Shown here piece by piece: positions 8,528 through 19,434 of a DNA stretch of 64,000 nucleotides. The DNA lies in NCBI GenBank assembly GCA_964565925.1, contig CAZMGV010000001.1:310001-374000 (forward strand), read 5' to 3'. The DNA comes from CAZMGV01 sp964565925 (lineage in GTDB: Bacteria; JAGRBM01; JAHCIT01). A program made the position numbers and the translations under genes. A model generated the notes under the pieces. It had not been told where the DNA came from, made no database searches, and worked only from the letters and a program-made list of their open reading frames with translations. The first letter of the stretch is position 1, and the number at the start of each line of letters is the position of its first letter.

Positions 8528-11152
8528 GTGAAACGGCTCGCGCAACTGAGGGAACTGTTCGCGGGGACCGCCTTCGCGGCGCTGGTCCTGTATGCGGGCG
8601 GCGTCACCCCGCTCGGCCGCTTCGCGTTCGAGGGTGCCGCGCTGCTGCTGGCCCTCACGGTGGCCGCCGAGTGGTTCGCCTCCGGGCATGTGGCGCTGCC
8701 CAACCGGCTGGCGTTCGCCGCGACGACCGGGTTCGTCGGATACGTGCTGCTCCGGGCGTTCCTGCCGCAACCGTCGGGGCCGTCGCTGGACGAGGCGATG
8801 TACTGGGTGACCGGATACATCCTCTACAGCGCGCTGGTGCATCATTTCCGCGAACGCGAGCGGCTGGAGCGGATGATCGCCTGGATGGCTGTCGTGGCGC
8901 TCATTGCCGCCGCCATCGGATTCTTCACGGTCTATCAGGCCGAAGGCGCCGAGCAGCCGTCGGTACCCGGGCTGTGGCACCTGGCCGGCACCTACGTGAA
9001 CCGGAACCATTTCGCGCTGCTGCTCGTGATGCTCGTGCCGCTCACCTACTACGCCGGTGTCGCGTTCCGCAGCGCTTCCAGCACCTCCGACCTCATCTGG
9101 GAGCGGCCGTGGTTCCTGTTCCTGCTGTCGGCCGCGCTGGTTATCGCCTTCCTGCTGACAGGCAGCGTGGGCGGCCTCATGGCGTTCTGCGTCGCCGCCG
9201 CCACGATCGCCCTCGACTACCTCCTGAACTGGGCCGAAAGCTCCCGCCGCCGGCTGATGGAGGGCGTGCTGGGTATTGCGCTCGTCGTCACACTCACGCT
9301 CCTCTGGTTCGGCAGCGACACGCTAACCTCGCGGCTGGCGAGCGCCGCCTCGGGGCGGGAACTCTCCGCCCTGGAACGCATCCAGATGTGGAAATCAGCG
9401 CTCGCCATGCTCGGAGATTACCCGGCCTTCGGTATCGGGCCGGGGCGTTTTGCCGACTATTTCCCGAGCTACCGTCCGCTCGAGATCCTCTACCGCGTCG
9501 AACATGTCCACAATGACGTGCTGGAGCTGACGGCAGAGATCGGGCTTGCCGGCGCGGCCATCCTGGTGGTCTCGATCGCGCTCTACTTTCTTCATGTATT
9601 TTCGCGCCGGAACGAAATCCGCAGCATCTATGACCGGGCGATGGTCCGGGGCGGAACGGCGTCTCTGGTCGCCCTATTCGTGCATTCGCTGCTCGACTTC
9701 GGGATGCGGCTGCCGGCCAATGCCTTTGCCGGAGCGGCGATACTGGCCGCCGTCACGGCCTCGGCGTCGCATCGCCAGAGCGACGAGCCGTCGAGCGTGC
9801 GGATGTCCGGCTGGCGGCGGTTCGCCGCCGGCGCGTTTCCGGTGCTGGGCCTGCTGCTGTTCGCCGCCGTCTCGTTCGCCCGGTTCATGGACAGCCGGAT
9901 GGAACGCCAGGCAAGGCAGCTGCTCTCCGGCGACCCGGCCCGTGCAGCCCGGGATATCGCCGTTGCCGACCGTTATGCCCTGCTCCCGTCCGGCCGCCGG
10001 GAAAACCTGCGCGCGAAAGTACTGGAAGCGCAGCTTGGCGGTCGGCCGCCGGCCGCTTCCGAAAAGCAGCAGATCACCGCCGCCTACGACCGCGCCGTGG
10101 AGATCAATCCCGTACCGCCCGATTTCTGGCGGGACCGGGCAAAGTGGCGGCTCAAGGCCGGTGACCCGCAGGGGGCCGAAGCCGACCTGATCCGGGCGGT
10201 GGAACTCTCCCCGCACGACTGGCGGCCGCTCTACGAACTGGCCGTGATCCAGTGGCAGGGCGGCGATCCGGGCGGAGCCATCGTCAACTTCGGCATCCTG
10301 CTGAAGGACAGACCGGAACACACGGGAGCCATCCTGCAGGCCATCGCCAGCGACCCGTCCAGGCATGCGGAACGGCTGAAGGCTCTCTATCCGGTGATTT
10401 CGGAGACCTTCCCCGAGACGCCCTCGATCCGGATGCAGTTCGGCGATCATCTGAAGATGTTCGGCCTGCTCGACGAAGCCCGCGAGCAGTACGAGCGGGC
10501 GAGCAACGCCGAGCCGGAGAACGTCCAGTATCTGCTCCGTCTGGCCGACAGCCTGCGCGCGGCGGGGGAATACAACGGCGCCATCCACCGGCTGGACGCC
10601 TTCCACGAACACTCGAAGGGCACTCCCGACAGCTACGAAGCGCGTGGAGACCTCGCCCGCCAGAACCAGGAAGTGGCCGACGCCGTGGCGGCCTACCGCA
10701 AGGCGCTCGACCTGGAGCCCGACCGGCCGGGTACCTGGCGCAAGCTCTACGACGCCTACGTGGAGTTCCAGGCGGACCCGGGCATCAGGTTCTGGCAGGA
10801 CCTGACCGAGCGCTTTCCCAATCGCAGCGTCTATCAGTTCGCGTATGCGCAGGAACTGGCCAAGAACCCGTCGACACTGGGCGAAGCGACCCGCGAACTG
10901 AGACTTCTGGCGGGGCGCGAACCGTCCAACTGGCAGGTCATCGACTATCTGGCGACGCTCCATGTCCGCCGGAAGCTGCACGAAGAGGCCCGCCGGGTGT
11001 GGGCCGACTATGCCGACAAGAACCCGCTGGACCCGAGACCGTATGAGCAGATCGCCCGCATGTACGACGGGCTGAAACTCCCCGACCGGGCGGCCGAAGC
11101 CCGGGCCCTTGCCGAAGAGGCCCGCCACCGGGCACAAGCGGCAGGGAAATGA
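8528..11152 (+). CDS. O-antigen ligase/Wzy-family polymerase with C-terminal TPR domain
   Basis: The 874-residue protein starts at GTG 8528. The N-terminal half has about ten to twelve hydrophobic helices and the Wzy_C/O-antigen-ligase hallmark GTYVNRNHFALLL near residue 153, followed by the large periplasmic loop with a GIGPGRF..YFP motif. After the last membrane helix (near 460-480) the chain is a TPR array (FWRDRAKWRLKAGDPQGAEA, QYLLRLADSLRAAGEYNGA and others). Polymerases of this fused type join exopolysaccharide repeat units at the inner membrane. Its stop overlaps the next ATG (ATGA). No glycosyltransferase or flippase gene is present beside it. Confidence 0.88.
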   Translation: MKRLAQLRELFAGTAFAALVLYAGGVTPLGRFAFEGAALLLALTVAAEWFASGHVALPNRLAFAATTGFVGYVLLRAFLPQPSGPSLDEAMYWVTGYILYSALVHHFRERERLERMIAWMAVVALIAAAIGFFTVYQAEGAEQPSVPGLWHLAGTYVNRNHFALLLVMLVPLTYYAGVAFRSASSTSDLIWERPWFLFLLSAALVIAFLLTGSVGGLMAFCVAAATIALDYLLNWAESSRRRLMEGVLGIALVVTLTLLWFGSDTLTSRLASAASGRELSALERIQMWKSALAMLGDYPAFGIGPGRFADYFPSYRPLEILYRVEHVHNDVLELTAEIGLAGAAILVVSIALYFLHVFSRRNEIRSIYDRAMVRGGTASLVALFVHSLLDFGMRLPANAFAGAAILAAVTASASHRQSDEPSSVRMSGWRRFAAGAFPVLGLLLFAAVSFARFMDSRMERQARQLLSGDPARAARDIAVADRYALLPSGRRENLRAKVLEAQLGGRPPAASEKQQITAAYDRAVEINPVPPDFWRDRAKWRLKAGDPQGAEADLIRAVELSPHDWRPLYELAVIQWQGGDPGGAIVNFGILLKDRPEHTGAILQAIASDPSRHAERLKALYPVISETFPETPSIRMQFGDHLKMFGLLDEAREQYERASNAEPENVQYLLRLADSLRAAGEYNGAIHRLDAFHEHSKGTPDSYEARGDLARQNQEVADAVAAYRKALDLEPDRPGTWRKLYDAYVEFQADPGIRFWQDLTERFPNRSVYQFAYAQELAKNPSTLGEATRELRLLAGREPSNWQVIDYLATLHVRRKLHEEARRVWADYADKNPLDPRPYEQIARMYDGLKLPDRAAEARALAEEARHRAQAAGK

Positions 11153-12732
11153 AGCTTGTCCTCTCCAATCTGCGCGCCCCCAGGGAACTCGACGAACCGG
11201 GTCTGAAGGAACTGGCCGCCCGCAAGCTGGGCTGCTCGCCGGCCGAGATCCTTTCGTGCGCGGTGCTCAAGGTCAGCCGGGACGCCCGCAAGCGGCCGGT
11301 GCTGTTTGTCTACCGGCTTGAAGTCGAGACCATACTCGCCAATGTCACGACCATCCCCGGACAGGTCCAGCCGGTGGACGAGTCGGCGATTTACTCCCCG
11401 CCTTCGAAAGCCGGCAGAAAGCCGGCCCAGCGCCCCATCGTCATCGGAGCCGGTCCGGCCGGGCTCTTTGCCTCACTCGTTCTGGCGGAAGCCGGTGCCC
11501 CGCCACTGATCCTCGAGATGGGCGAGGCGGTCGAAAAGCGCACGATCTCGGTCGCCCAGTTCTGGCGCAAGGGAATCCTTAATCCGTCGTCGAACGTCCA
11601 GTTCGGCGAAGGCGGCGCGGGTGCATTCTCCGACGGCAAGCTTACCACCCGCAAGAACGACGCCCGGCTCGGCTGGGTGTTCAAGCGGCTGGTCGAGTTC
11701 GGCGCGCCGGAGCGGATTCTCACCGACGGCAAGCCGCACATCGGAACGAATTTTTTAAAACGCCTGCTCCGCAAGATGCGAGATCACATGGAAAATCTCG
11801 GCACCGAATACCGGTTCCAGACGGAAGTGACCGCCCTGCTCCGCTCAGGCGACAAGGTAACCGGTGTGCGGACCTCGACAGGCGAGGAGATTCTTTCGGA
11901 CCACGTCATTCTCGCCCCCGGCCATTCCGCGCGGCGGCTGTTCCCGGCGCTGGAAGCTGCCGGTCTGCATCTGGAGATCAAGCCGTTCGCCGTCGGGTTC
12001 CGGATCGAACACCCGCAGCCCTTGATCGACCGCGCCCGCTACGGCCGCGAGCGCCAGGAAGGCGACACCCTTCCGGCAGCCGACTACCGGCTGACCCATA
12101 CCGACTCCGACACCGGTCGCGGCGTCTACAGCTTCTGCATGTGTCCGGGAGGGCTCGTCATCAACGCCTCGTCTGAAATCGGCGGGCTGGTCGTGAACGG
12201 CATGTCGAACTTCGCCCGTGACAACGCTTTCGCCAACTCCGCCATCGTCGTCCAGGTGAACCCGGCCGACTTCCCGGGCTCCGGGGTTCTGCGCGGGGTC
12301 GACTGGCAGCGCCGTCTCGAAGAGCACGCGTTCAGGATGGGCGGATCGAACTACTACGCCCCGGCGCAGCGGCTGACCGACTACCTCGCTCACAAGCCGT
12401 CGCCCACCCTGCCAGGGACGAGCTTCCTGCCGGACATCACCGCCGCCGATTTGCACGGTCTCTTGCCCGAGTCGTGCGAGCAGGCGTTAGAGCGGTCGCT
12501 CAAAACGTTTGCCAAAACGATCCGGGGGTTCGACTCGGAAGAGGCGCTGCTCGTCGCCATCGAGAGCCGCACGTCGTCGCCCATCCAGATCGCCCGCAGC
12601 GCCACCTATGAAGCGGAGGGGCTTAAAGGCCTCTACCCCGCCGGCGAGGGCCCCGGCTGGGCCGGCGGCATCGTCTCGGCCGCCGTCGACGGTATGAAGG
12701 TCGCCGAGAGCGTCGTGGCGAGCCTCGGGTAA
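11149..12732 (+). CDS. FAD-dependent dehydrogenase, COG2509 family
   Basis: The 527-residue protein starts at ATG 11149, overlapping the polymerase stop by 4 bp. An N-terminal domain of about 95 residues (LSNLRAPRELDEPGL...) precedes a Rossmann FAD-binding motif (VIGAGPAGLFASLVLAEAG, about 100-118). Further features include NVQFGEGGAGAFSDGKLTTR, an APGHSAR segment, and a C-terminal YPAGEGPGWAGGIVSAAVDG nucleotide-contact motif. These define the uncharacterised FAD-dependent dehydrogenases of COG2509, related to geranylgeranyl-reductase/FixC-like flavoproteins. The substrate is unknown. Cotranscription with the exopolysaccharide genes may be incidental. Confidence 0.85.
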   Translation: MKLVLSNLRAPRELDEPGLKELAARKLGCSPAEILSCAVLKVSRDARKRPVLFVYRLEVETILANVTTIPGQVQPVDESAIYSPPSKAGRKPAQRPIVIGAGPAGLFASLVLAEAGAPPLILEMGEAVEKRTISVAQFWRKGILNPSSNVQFGEGGAGAFSDGKLTTRKNDARLGWVFKRLVEFGAPERILTDGKPHIGTNFLKRLLRKMRDHMENLGTEYRFQTEVTALLRSGDKVTGVRTSTGEEILSDHVILAPGHSARRLFPALEAAGLHLEIKPFAVGFRIEHPQPLIDRARYGRERQEGDTLPAADYRLTHTDSDTGRGVYSFCMCPGGLVINASSEIGGLVVNGMSNFARDNAFANSAIVVQVNPADFPGSGVLRGVDWQRRLEEHAFRMGGSNYYAPAQRLTDYLAHKPSPTLPGTSFLPDITAADLHGLLPESCEQALERSLKTFAKTIRGFDSEEALLVAIESRTSSPIQIARSATYEAEGLKGLYPAGEGPGWAGGIVSAAVDGMKVAESVVASLG

Positions 12733-12757
12733 CCAGATCGTTTCGCTAAAAAGCACA

Positions 12758-12781
12758 AAGGCCGCCCGTTACGGCGGCCTT
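12758..12781. terminator. Bidirectional terminator hairpin
   Basis: A perfect 9-bp stem AAGGCCGCC/GGCGGCCTT with a 6-nt loop lies between the convergent COG2509 and groEL genes. On the minus strand it is followed by a TTTTT tract 5 bases downstream, and on the plus strand by a weaker T-rich stretch. It can therefore serve both transcripts, best for groEL. Confidence 0.75.
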
Positions 12782-12814
12782 CGGCTTTGAGGCTATGGGG
12801 CAGTCAGCTTCCGC

Positions 12815-14437
<1,623 letters not shown>

Positions 14438-14492
14438 GACTTTTTATCTCCGTCTGTAGTTGGAATTCCGTCTGAATGAGCCGCGGACCGGG

Positions 14493-14780
14493 TCAGTCCA
14501 TGACCGCGAGGATGTCTTCTTCCTTGAGAATCAGCAGTTCGTCGCCGTTCACCTTGATCTCGGTGCCGCCCCACTTGGAGAAGAGGATCTTGTCGCCCTT
14601 CTTGACGTCCACGGGGATGCGCTTGCCGTTCTCGTCGATGCGGCCGTTGCCCACGGCAACCACTTCGGCTTCCTGGGGCTTTTCCTTGGCCGAGTCGGGG
14701 ATGATGATCCCACCCTTGGTCTTTTCTTCCTGATCGAGCCGTTTGACCAGAATCCGGTCATTGAGCGGGCGTACCTTCAT
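14493..14780 (-). CDS. groES: Co-chaperonin GroES (10 kDa)
   Basis: The 95-residue protein begins MKVRPLNDRILVKRLDQEEK and contains the mobile-loop sequence TKGGIIIPDSAKEKPQEAEV and the GDKILFSKWGGTEIK segment of the Cpn10 fold. It caps the GroEL ring. It is the first gene of the groES-groEL operon; a conventional promoter and a GC-rich leader hairpin lie upstream. No CIRCE inverted repeat is visible, so HrcA control is not supported. Confidence 0.98.
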   Translation of the reverse strand: MKVRPLNDRILVKRLDQEEKTKGGIIIPDSAKEKPQEAEVVAVGNGRIDENGKRIPVDVKKGDKILFSKWGGTEIKVNGDELLILKEEDILAVMD

Positions 14781-14850
14781 AGTGCGAGAACCCTTTCTAG
14801 TAACAGTTGGTTTTTATTAAAGAATTTGCGAACCGTGTCCCCTGGACCCT

Positions 14851-14875
14851 GCGAGGAGGGGCCCCCCTCCCTCGC
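14851..14875 (-). other. GC-rich hairpin in groES leader
   Basis: GCGAGG-AGGG pairs with CCCT-(C)-CCTCGC around a 4-nt loop, with one bulged C. The hairpin lies between the predicted start of transcription (near 14904) and the groES start codon, about 70 nt upstream of the ATG, so it would form in the mRNA leader. Role unknown: mRNA stabilisation, attenuation or a thermosensing element. Confidence 0.4.
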
Positions 14876-14910
14876 GGCCGACCGGGGCATAAATCCACGG
14901 TGCGGGGCTG

Positions 14911-14938
14911 TTCATAATCACCCCCCTGATAAGGTCAA
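14911..14938 (-). promoter_or_regulatory. Putative sigma-70-type promoter of groES-groEL
   Basis: On the minus strand TTGACC (14933-14938) and TATGAA (14911-14916) are separated by 16 bp. The CTTGAC overlap also resembles the sigma-32 -35 box (CTTGAA), but the matching CCCCAT-type -10 is not present. The remainder of the 14781-15044 gap holds the leader hairpin and no other clear signal. Confidence 0.5.
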
Positions 14939-15044
14939 GGGGATTTCTGGCAGTATTTGGGGGAGACTGCCAATCGACTGATATCACTGGGGTTTTCGGC
15001 CAGCTATAACGGACCAATTTCAGCAGTTATCCGAACGTCCCGCT

Positions 15045-18000
15045 TCAGGCCAGTTCCCGGACCGCCTTGAGCGCCCGGGCGTCTTCTTTCCGGCGGTAGG
15101 CCCACTTGATGGTGACCGGCATGACGACGAGCGTGAGGAACGCGGCCGAGACGGTGCCGCCCACGACAACGACGGCGATCGGCCGCTGGGTTTCGCTGCC
15201 GATTGCGTGCGAGAGCGCCGCCGGAATAAGACCGAGCGCCGCCAGGAACGCCGTCATTAATACGGCCCGAAGCCGGTCCATGGAACCGTAGAGGACGGCC
15301 GAGTCGATATCCTCGCCGGCTTCGATCCGGGTCTTGCACGAAGCGACCACGAGCACGCCGTTCAGGACCGCCTGTCCGAGCAGCGCGATAAAGCCGACCG
15401 CCGCGGAGACCGACAGGCTGAGCCCCGCCGCACCGAGCGCAAAGACGCCGCCCACCAGCGCGAACGGGATATTGAAGAAGATGATGAGCGGGTCTTTCAC
15501 CGTCTTGAACGCCGAGAACAGCAGCAGGAACGTCAGACCCAGCGCCACCGGAATGACGAGCTGCAGCCGGTGCATGGCGCGCTGCTGGTTCTCGAACTCG
15601 CCGGACCAGGTGAGCTGGTAGCCCTCGGGCAGCTTCAGCTTCTCGTCCAGTTTCTGGCGGGCCTCGCCGACAAACGACCCCATGTCGCGCCCGCGGACGT
15701 TCATCCTGAGGCCCACATAGCGCTGGCCGTTTTCACGAGTGATCGCCATGCGGCCGGTCGAGATCGTGACATCGGCCACCGCCGAGAGCGGGATCGTCAT
15801 GCCGCTCTTCAGTGGCAGCCGGAGATTCTTGACCGTCGACACGTCTTCGCGGCTGGAGATCGGCAGGCGGACGGAAATATCGAACTTCTTTTCGCCGTCC
15901 CAGTATTCGCTGGCGACATGCCCCGCCATCGCCATCTCGATGTACTGCTGCACGCGACCCAGATCGAGATCATAGCGCGCGAGCGCGGCGCGGTTGATGT
16001 TCAGCACCACCTGCGGCGATTCGCCCGACTTCACGATGCCCAGGTCAGCCACGCCAGCCACCCCGGCGATCATGCCCTTGGCCTGCTCGGCCACGTCCTG
16101 GAGCTTGTTCAGGTCGTCGCCGTAGATTTTCACGGCGATCTGCCCGAACTGGCCCGAGATATTCTCGTTCACGTTGTCGCGGATCGGCTGTGAGAAGTTG
16201 TATTCGATGCCGGGGATCTCCTTCAGACGGCCCGCCATCTCCTTGATCAGGTCTTCCAGTTTTTTACCGGACCGCCACTGGTCGAGCGGCTTCAGCTTCA
16301 GGAACACTTCCAGATTGTTCGGCAGCGTCGCATCCGTGCCGTCCTCCGGACGGCCGAGCTGGCTCAGCACGCCGACGACTTCGGGTGTCTCGCGGAGCAG
16401 GTTCTTGATCTTCGGCGTGAGCATCCGCGCCTGCGTCTGGGAGATATTCTCCGGAAGCGAGAAGGTGACATACAGGGCGCCTTCATTCAGTTCCGGCAGG
16501 AACTCCGACCCCAGCCGGCCGATCATGATCACCGCGGCGGCGAGCACGCCGAAGGCGAGCACCATGACGGCGGCGGTGTTCTTGAGTGCGAAATCGAGGG
16601 TGGGCCGGTAGCGCCTGCGGAACCACTCGAGGATCGGCGATTCGCGGTGCTTGCGATTGCGGCGGAGCGCGAACATGGCCAGCACCGGCACGAGCGTGAA
16701 GCTGGCCACCAGCGCACCGACCAGCGCGCTCACGACGGTATTCGCCATCGGCGCGAAGATGCGGCCCTCCACACGCTGCAGCGAGAAGATCGGCAGGTAG
16801 GCGGCGATAATGATCAGCAGCGAGAAAAGCGTTGGCCGGGCGACTTCCGTGGCCGCGTCGCGGATCTTGTCCGGGAAATCCGCCATCTCGCCGGGCTTGG
16901 GCGGCTGCTGGAAATGGTGGAACAGGTGCTCGATCAGGATGACGGCGCCGTCCACAATGATGCCGAAATCGACCGCCCCCATCGACAGCAGGTTGCTCGA
17001 CATACCGCGGGCATAGAGATACGCGAACGACGCGGCCAGCGAGATCGGGATCACCAGCGCCACGATCAGCGACGCCTCCACCGACAGCAGGAATACAAAC
17101 AGAACAGCCACGACGAGGAACGCGCCCTCGGCGAGATTGTGGAACACCGTGTGCAGCGTCGTATCGACCAGTTCGGTCCGGTCGTAGAACGGCGTGATTT
17201 TCACGCTTCCCGGAAGCACCTGCGTGTTCACCTTGCCGATCATTTCGCGAAGCGCCGTCAGCACGACGGAGGGGTTCTCGCCCCGGCGCATCAGGACGAT
17301 GCCTTCGACCGATTCGGAGGAGTCGTCACGCGTGACAAATCCCTGGCGGGGCGAATAGCCCACGTTCACGTTCGCCACGTCCTTCACCGTGATGGGAACG
17401 CCTCTGCGGTAGCCGACGCGGACGTTGCGGATGTCGTTCAGGTCCCTGAATGTGCCAAGGCTCCGGATCACGAACATCTCGGCGCCCCGCTCCATGTATC
17501 CGCCGGAGGCGTTTGCGCTGCCGTCTTTGAGCGCGTCGAAGATCGCGTCCAGAGAGACACCGAGTGTCGCCATGCGCGGCGGCAGGGGCTGCACCTGGAT
17601 CTCCTGCAGGAGCCCGCCGTAGGAGACCACGTCGGCGACGCCCTGCACCTGAAGGAGCTTGGGCCGGACGGTCCAGTCCTGGAGCGTCCGCAGGGTCATC
17701 GGGTCGGTGTCCTTGCTCTCCAGCGTATAACGGTAGATCTCGCCGATCGGCGTCGCGAGCGGCCCCAGGTCGGGCGTGACGCCTTCGGGCAGTTCGACGT
17801 CCGCCAGCCGTTCCTTCACCTGCTGGCGGGCGAAGTAGGCGTCCACTCCGTCATCGAACGTCAGCGTGACAAACGACAGGCCGAATATGGAAATGCTGCG
17901 GAGCCGGATCAGTTTCGGCGTGCCATTAAGCGCGCGTTCGATCGGCAGCGACACCCGGCGCTCCACTTCCTCTGTCGGCTGGCCCGGGAAGATCGTGATC

Positions 18001-18143
18001 ACCTGCACCTGCGTGTCGGTGGGGTCCGGGAACGCCTCGATGGTCAGCTGCGTAAACGCATAAAACCCCGCGACCGAGATCGCGATGCACAGCACGAACG
18101 CCGCCGCCGGCGTCTTGAGGAAGAAGTTGAATATCCTGTTCAT
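15045..18143 (-). CDS. czcA: Heavy-metal efflux RND transporter, CzcA family
   Basis: The 1032-residue protein is the inner-membrane proton antiporter of a tripartite divalent-metal pump. It has the RND architecture: TM1 (about 12-32), a large periplasmic porter domain, TM2-6, a second porter domain, TM8-12. The fourth helix carries DFGIIVDGAVILIEH, the signature of the CzcA/CnrA branch (Co, Zn, Cd, Ni) rather than the Cu/Ag branch. The N-terminal FPDPTDTQVQV and GEIYRYTL motifs are also of that group. It lies 18 bp downstream of its membrane-fusion gene. The metal cannot be decided from sequence alone. Confidence 0.92.
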   Translation of the reverse strand: MNRIFNFFLKTPAAAFVLCIAISVAGFYAFTQLTIEAFPDPTDTQVQVITIFPGQPTEEVERRVSLPIERALNGTPKLIRLRSISIFGLSFVTLTFDDGVDAYFARQQVKERLADVELPEGVTPDLGPLATPIGEIYRYTLESKDTDPMTLRTLQDWTVRPKLLQVQGVADVVSYGGLLQEIQVQPLPPRMATLGVSLDAIFDALKDGSANASGGYMERGAEMFVIRSLGTFRDLNDIRNVRVGYRRGVPITVKDVANVNVGYSPRQGFVTRDDSSESVEGIVLMRRGENPSVVLTALREMIGKVNTQVLPGSVKITPFYDRTELVDTTLHTVFHNLAEGAFLVVAVLFVFLLSVEASLIVALVIPISLAASFAYLYARGMSSNLLSMGAVDFGIIVDGAVILIEHLFHHFQQPPKPGEMADFPDKIRDAATEVARPTLFSLLIIIAAYLPIFSLQRVEGRIFAPMANTVVSALVGALVASFTLVPVLAMFALRRNRKHRESPILEWFRRRYRPTLDFALKNTAAVMVLAFGVLAAAVIMIGRLGSEFLPELNEGALYVTFSLPENISQTQARMLTPKIKNLLRETPEVVGVLSQLGRPEDGTDATLPNNLEVFLKLKPLDQWRSGKKLEDLIKEMAGRLKEIPGIEYNFSQPIRDNVNENISGQFGQIAVKIYGDDLNKLQDVAEQAKGMIAGVAGVADLGIVKSGESPQVVLNINRAALARYDLDLGRVQQYIEMAMAGHVASEYWDGEKKFDISVRLPISSREDVSTVKNLRLPLKSGMTIPLSAVADVTISTGRMAITRENGQRYVGLRMNVRGRDMGSFVGEARQKLDEKLKLPEGYQLTWSGEFENQQRAMHRLQLVIPVALGLTFLLLFSAFKTVKDPLIIFFNIPFALVGGVFALGAAGLSLSVSAAVGFIALLGQAVLNGVLVVASCKTRIEAGEDIDSAVLYGSMDRLRAVLMTAFLAALGLIPAALSHAIGSETQRPIAVVVVGGTVSAAFLTLVVMPVTIKWAYRRKEDARALKAVRELA

Positions 18144-18161
18144 GATTCGGAGAGCCCCGGA

Positions 18162-19367
18162 CTACAGGTTGGAGAGGGAAATCTGGTTGTCGAGGAGAAT
18201 CGCCCCCTCTTCCACCACCCGCTCGCCGCTCTTGACGCCTTCGAACACGGGCACGCGGCCGTCATGCACGGGACCGGCGTTCACGGCGCGCTTCCTGAAA
18301 TTCCCCGGAGACTCTTCGATATAGACATACTGGCGCTCGCCGTCCGACACCAGCGCGGATGCGGGAATCTCCATGGAGCCCGGATAGGCCGACAGTTCGA
18401 ACCGGACTTCGGCGTACATGTTCGGTTTCAGGGCTCCGTCGGCGTTCGGAAGCGTCAGACGTATACCGACCGTGCGCCGTTCCGGATCGACGACGGCGGA
18501 GACCGAGTCCACTTTGGCGCTCATCTCGACGCCGGGGCGGGACGGGAACGTCACCTTGGCGACTGTTCCGGACTTCAGCACCGACGCGAGATTCTCGAAG
18601 GCGTCGGCCTTCACCCACACCCTCGAAAGGTCGGAAACGGTAATGAGCGGATCGGAACCGCCCGGAGCGACCTCCTGCGACGGCAGCACGTTCTTGGCGA
18701 CCACGACACCGGCGCGCGGCGCACGAACGACGTATTCATTACCGTCACCCCGGGTCGCCACGCGCAGCGATTCCAGCTTGGAACGGGCGAGCCGTTCGTT
18801 CAGCTGGGCTTCGCGCAGTTCGCGCTCCGACTGGATCAGATCCTTGGCGGGGAGCGCGCGGGCGTCGACCATCGCCTTGATCCGGTCGTAGTTGGACTGG
18901 GCACCGGCGGCTTCCAGCGCCGCACGGTCCAGATCGGCCCGAAGGCCGGCGATATCGGTACTGGCCACGGCGAAAAGGGCTTCGCCCGATTTCACCTGGG
19001 CGCCCAGTTCGGTAAAGACCGCCGTCACACGGCCCGGAAGCGGCGCACCGATCTGCGCCGAGAGGGTCGGGTCCACGGCGACCTCGGCGGGCAACGGATC
19101 GCTGAACCGGTTGGTCGATTCCGAGGCCACGCCGACGCGGATCGATTTCCACTGGGGCGCGTCCTTGGTCATCACGACGCCGTCGGCGGTGGCGGTAAAA
19201 CCGGGCAGGCCGGTATCTTCATCGGGCGCCTTGCGGTGATAAAGCAGTGCGCCCCCGATGGCGATACAGCCGGCAATGACCGCCGCCGTCATGGCGCGTT
19301 TGCGGCCGATCACTATGGGTTTCCCGGCACCAGCTGCCGGTTCAGTCGTCTTTTTGTCCGCTTCCAT
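18162..19367 (-). CDS. czcB: RND efflux membrane-fusion protein, CzcB family
   Basis: The 401-residue protein has an N-terminal anchor helix (about 27-45, AMTAAVIAGCIAIGGALLY), then the lipoyl and beta-barrel halves typical of HlyD/CzcB adaptors: PLPGRVTAVFTELGAQVKSGEALF and the matching VRAPRAGVVVAKNVLPSQEV, separated by an alpha-hairpin. It links the RND pump to the outer-membrane channel. It lacks the Cys-rich heavy-metal-binding domain found in the second, Cus-like adaptor of this window. Gene order czcC-czcB-czcA on the minus strand. Confidence 0.88.
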   Translation of the reverse strand: MEADKKTTEPAAGAGKPIVIGRKRAMTAAVIAGCIAIGGALLYHRKAPDEDTGLPGFTATADGVVMTKDAPQWKSIRVGVASESTNRFSDPLPAEVAVDPTLSAQIGAPLPGRVTAVFTELGAQVKSGEALFAVASTDIAGLRADLDRAALEAAGAQSNYDRIKAMVDARALPAKDLIQSERELREAQLNERLARSKLESLRVATRGDGNEYVVRAPRAGVVVAKNVLPSQEVAPGGSDPLITVSDLSRVWVKADAFENLASVLKSGTVAKVTFPSRPGVEMSAKVDSVSAVVDPERRTVGIRLTLPNADGALKPNMYAEVRFELSAYPGSMEIPASALVSDGERQYVYIEESPGNFRKRAVNAGPVHDGRVPVFEGVKSGERVVEEGAILLDNQISLSNL

Positions 19368-19434
19368 CGTCTGTTCCTCTATCGTCCTTCGCTCGGATTC
19401 GTTCTGCGCATGTTCCGCAATTCTTCAAGAGCGT

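Noticed and set aside
14781..15044. CIRCE element for HrcA control of groES
   Set aside because: No TTAGCACTC...GAGTGCTAA repeat or near match could be found in the leader.
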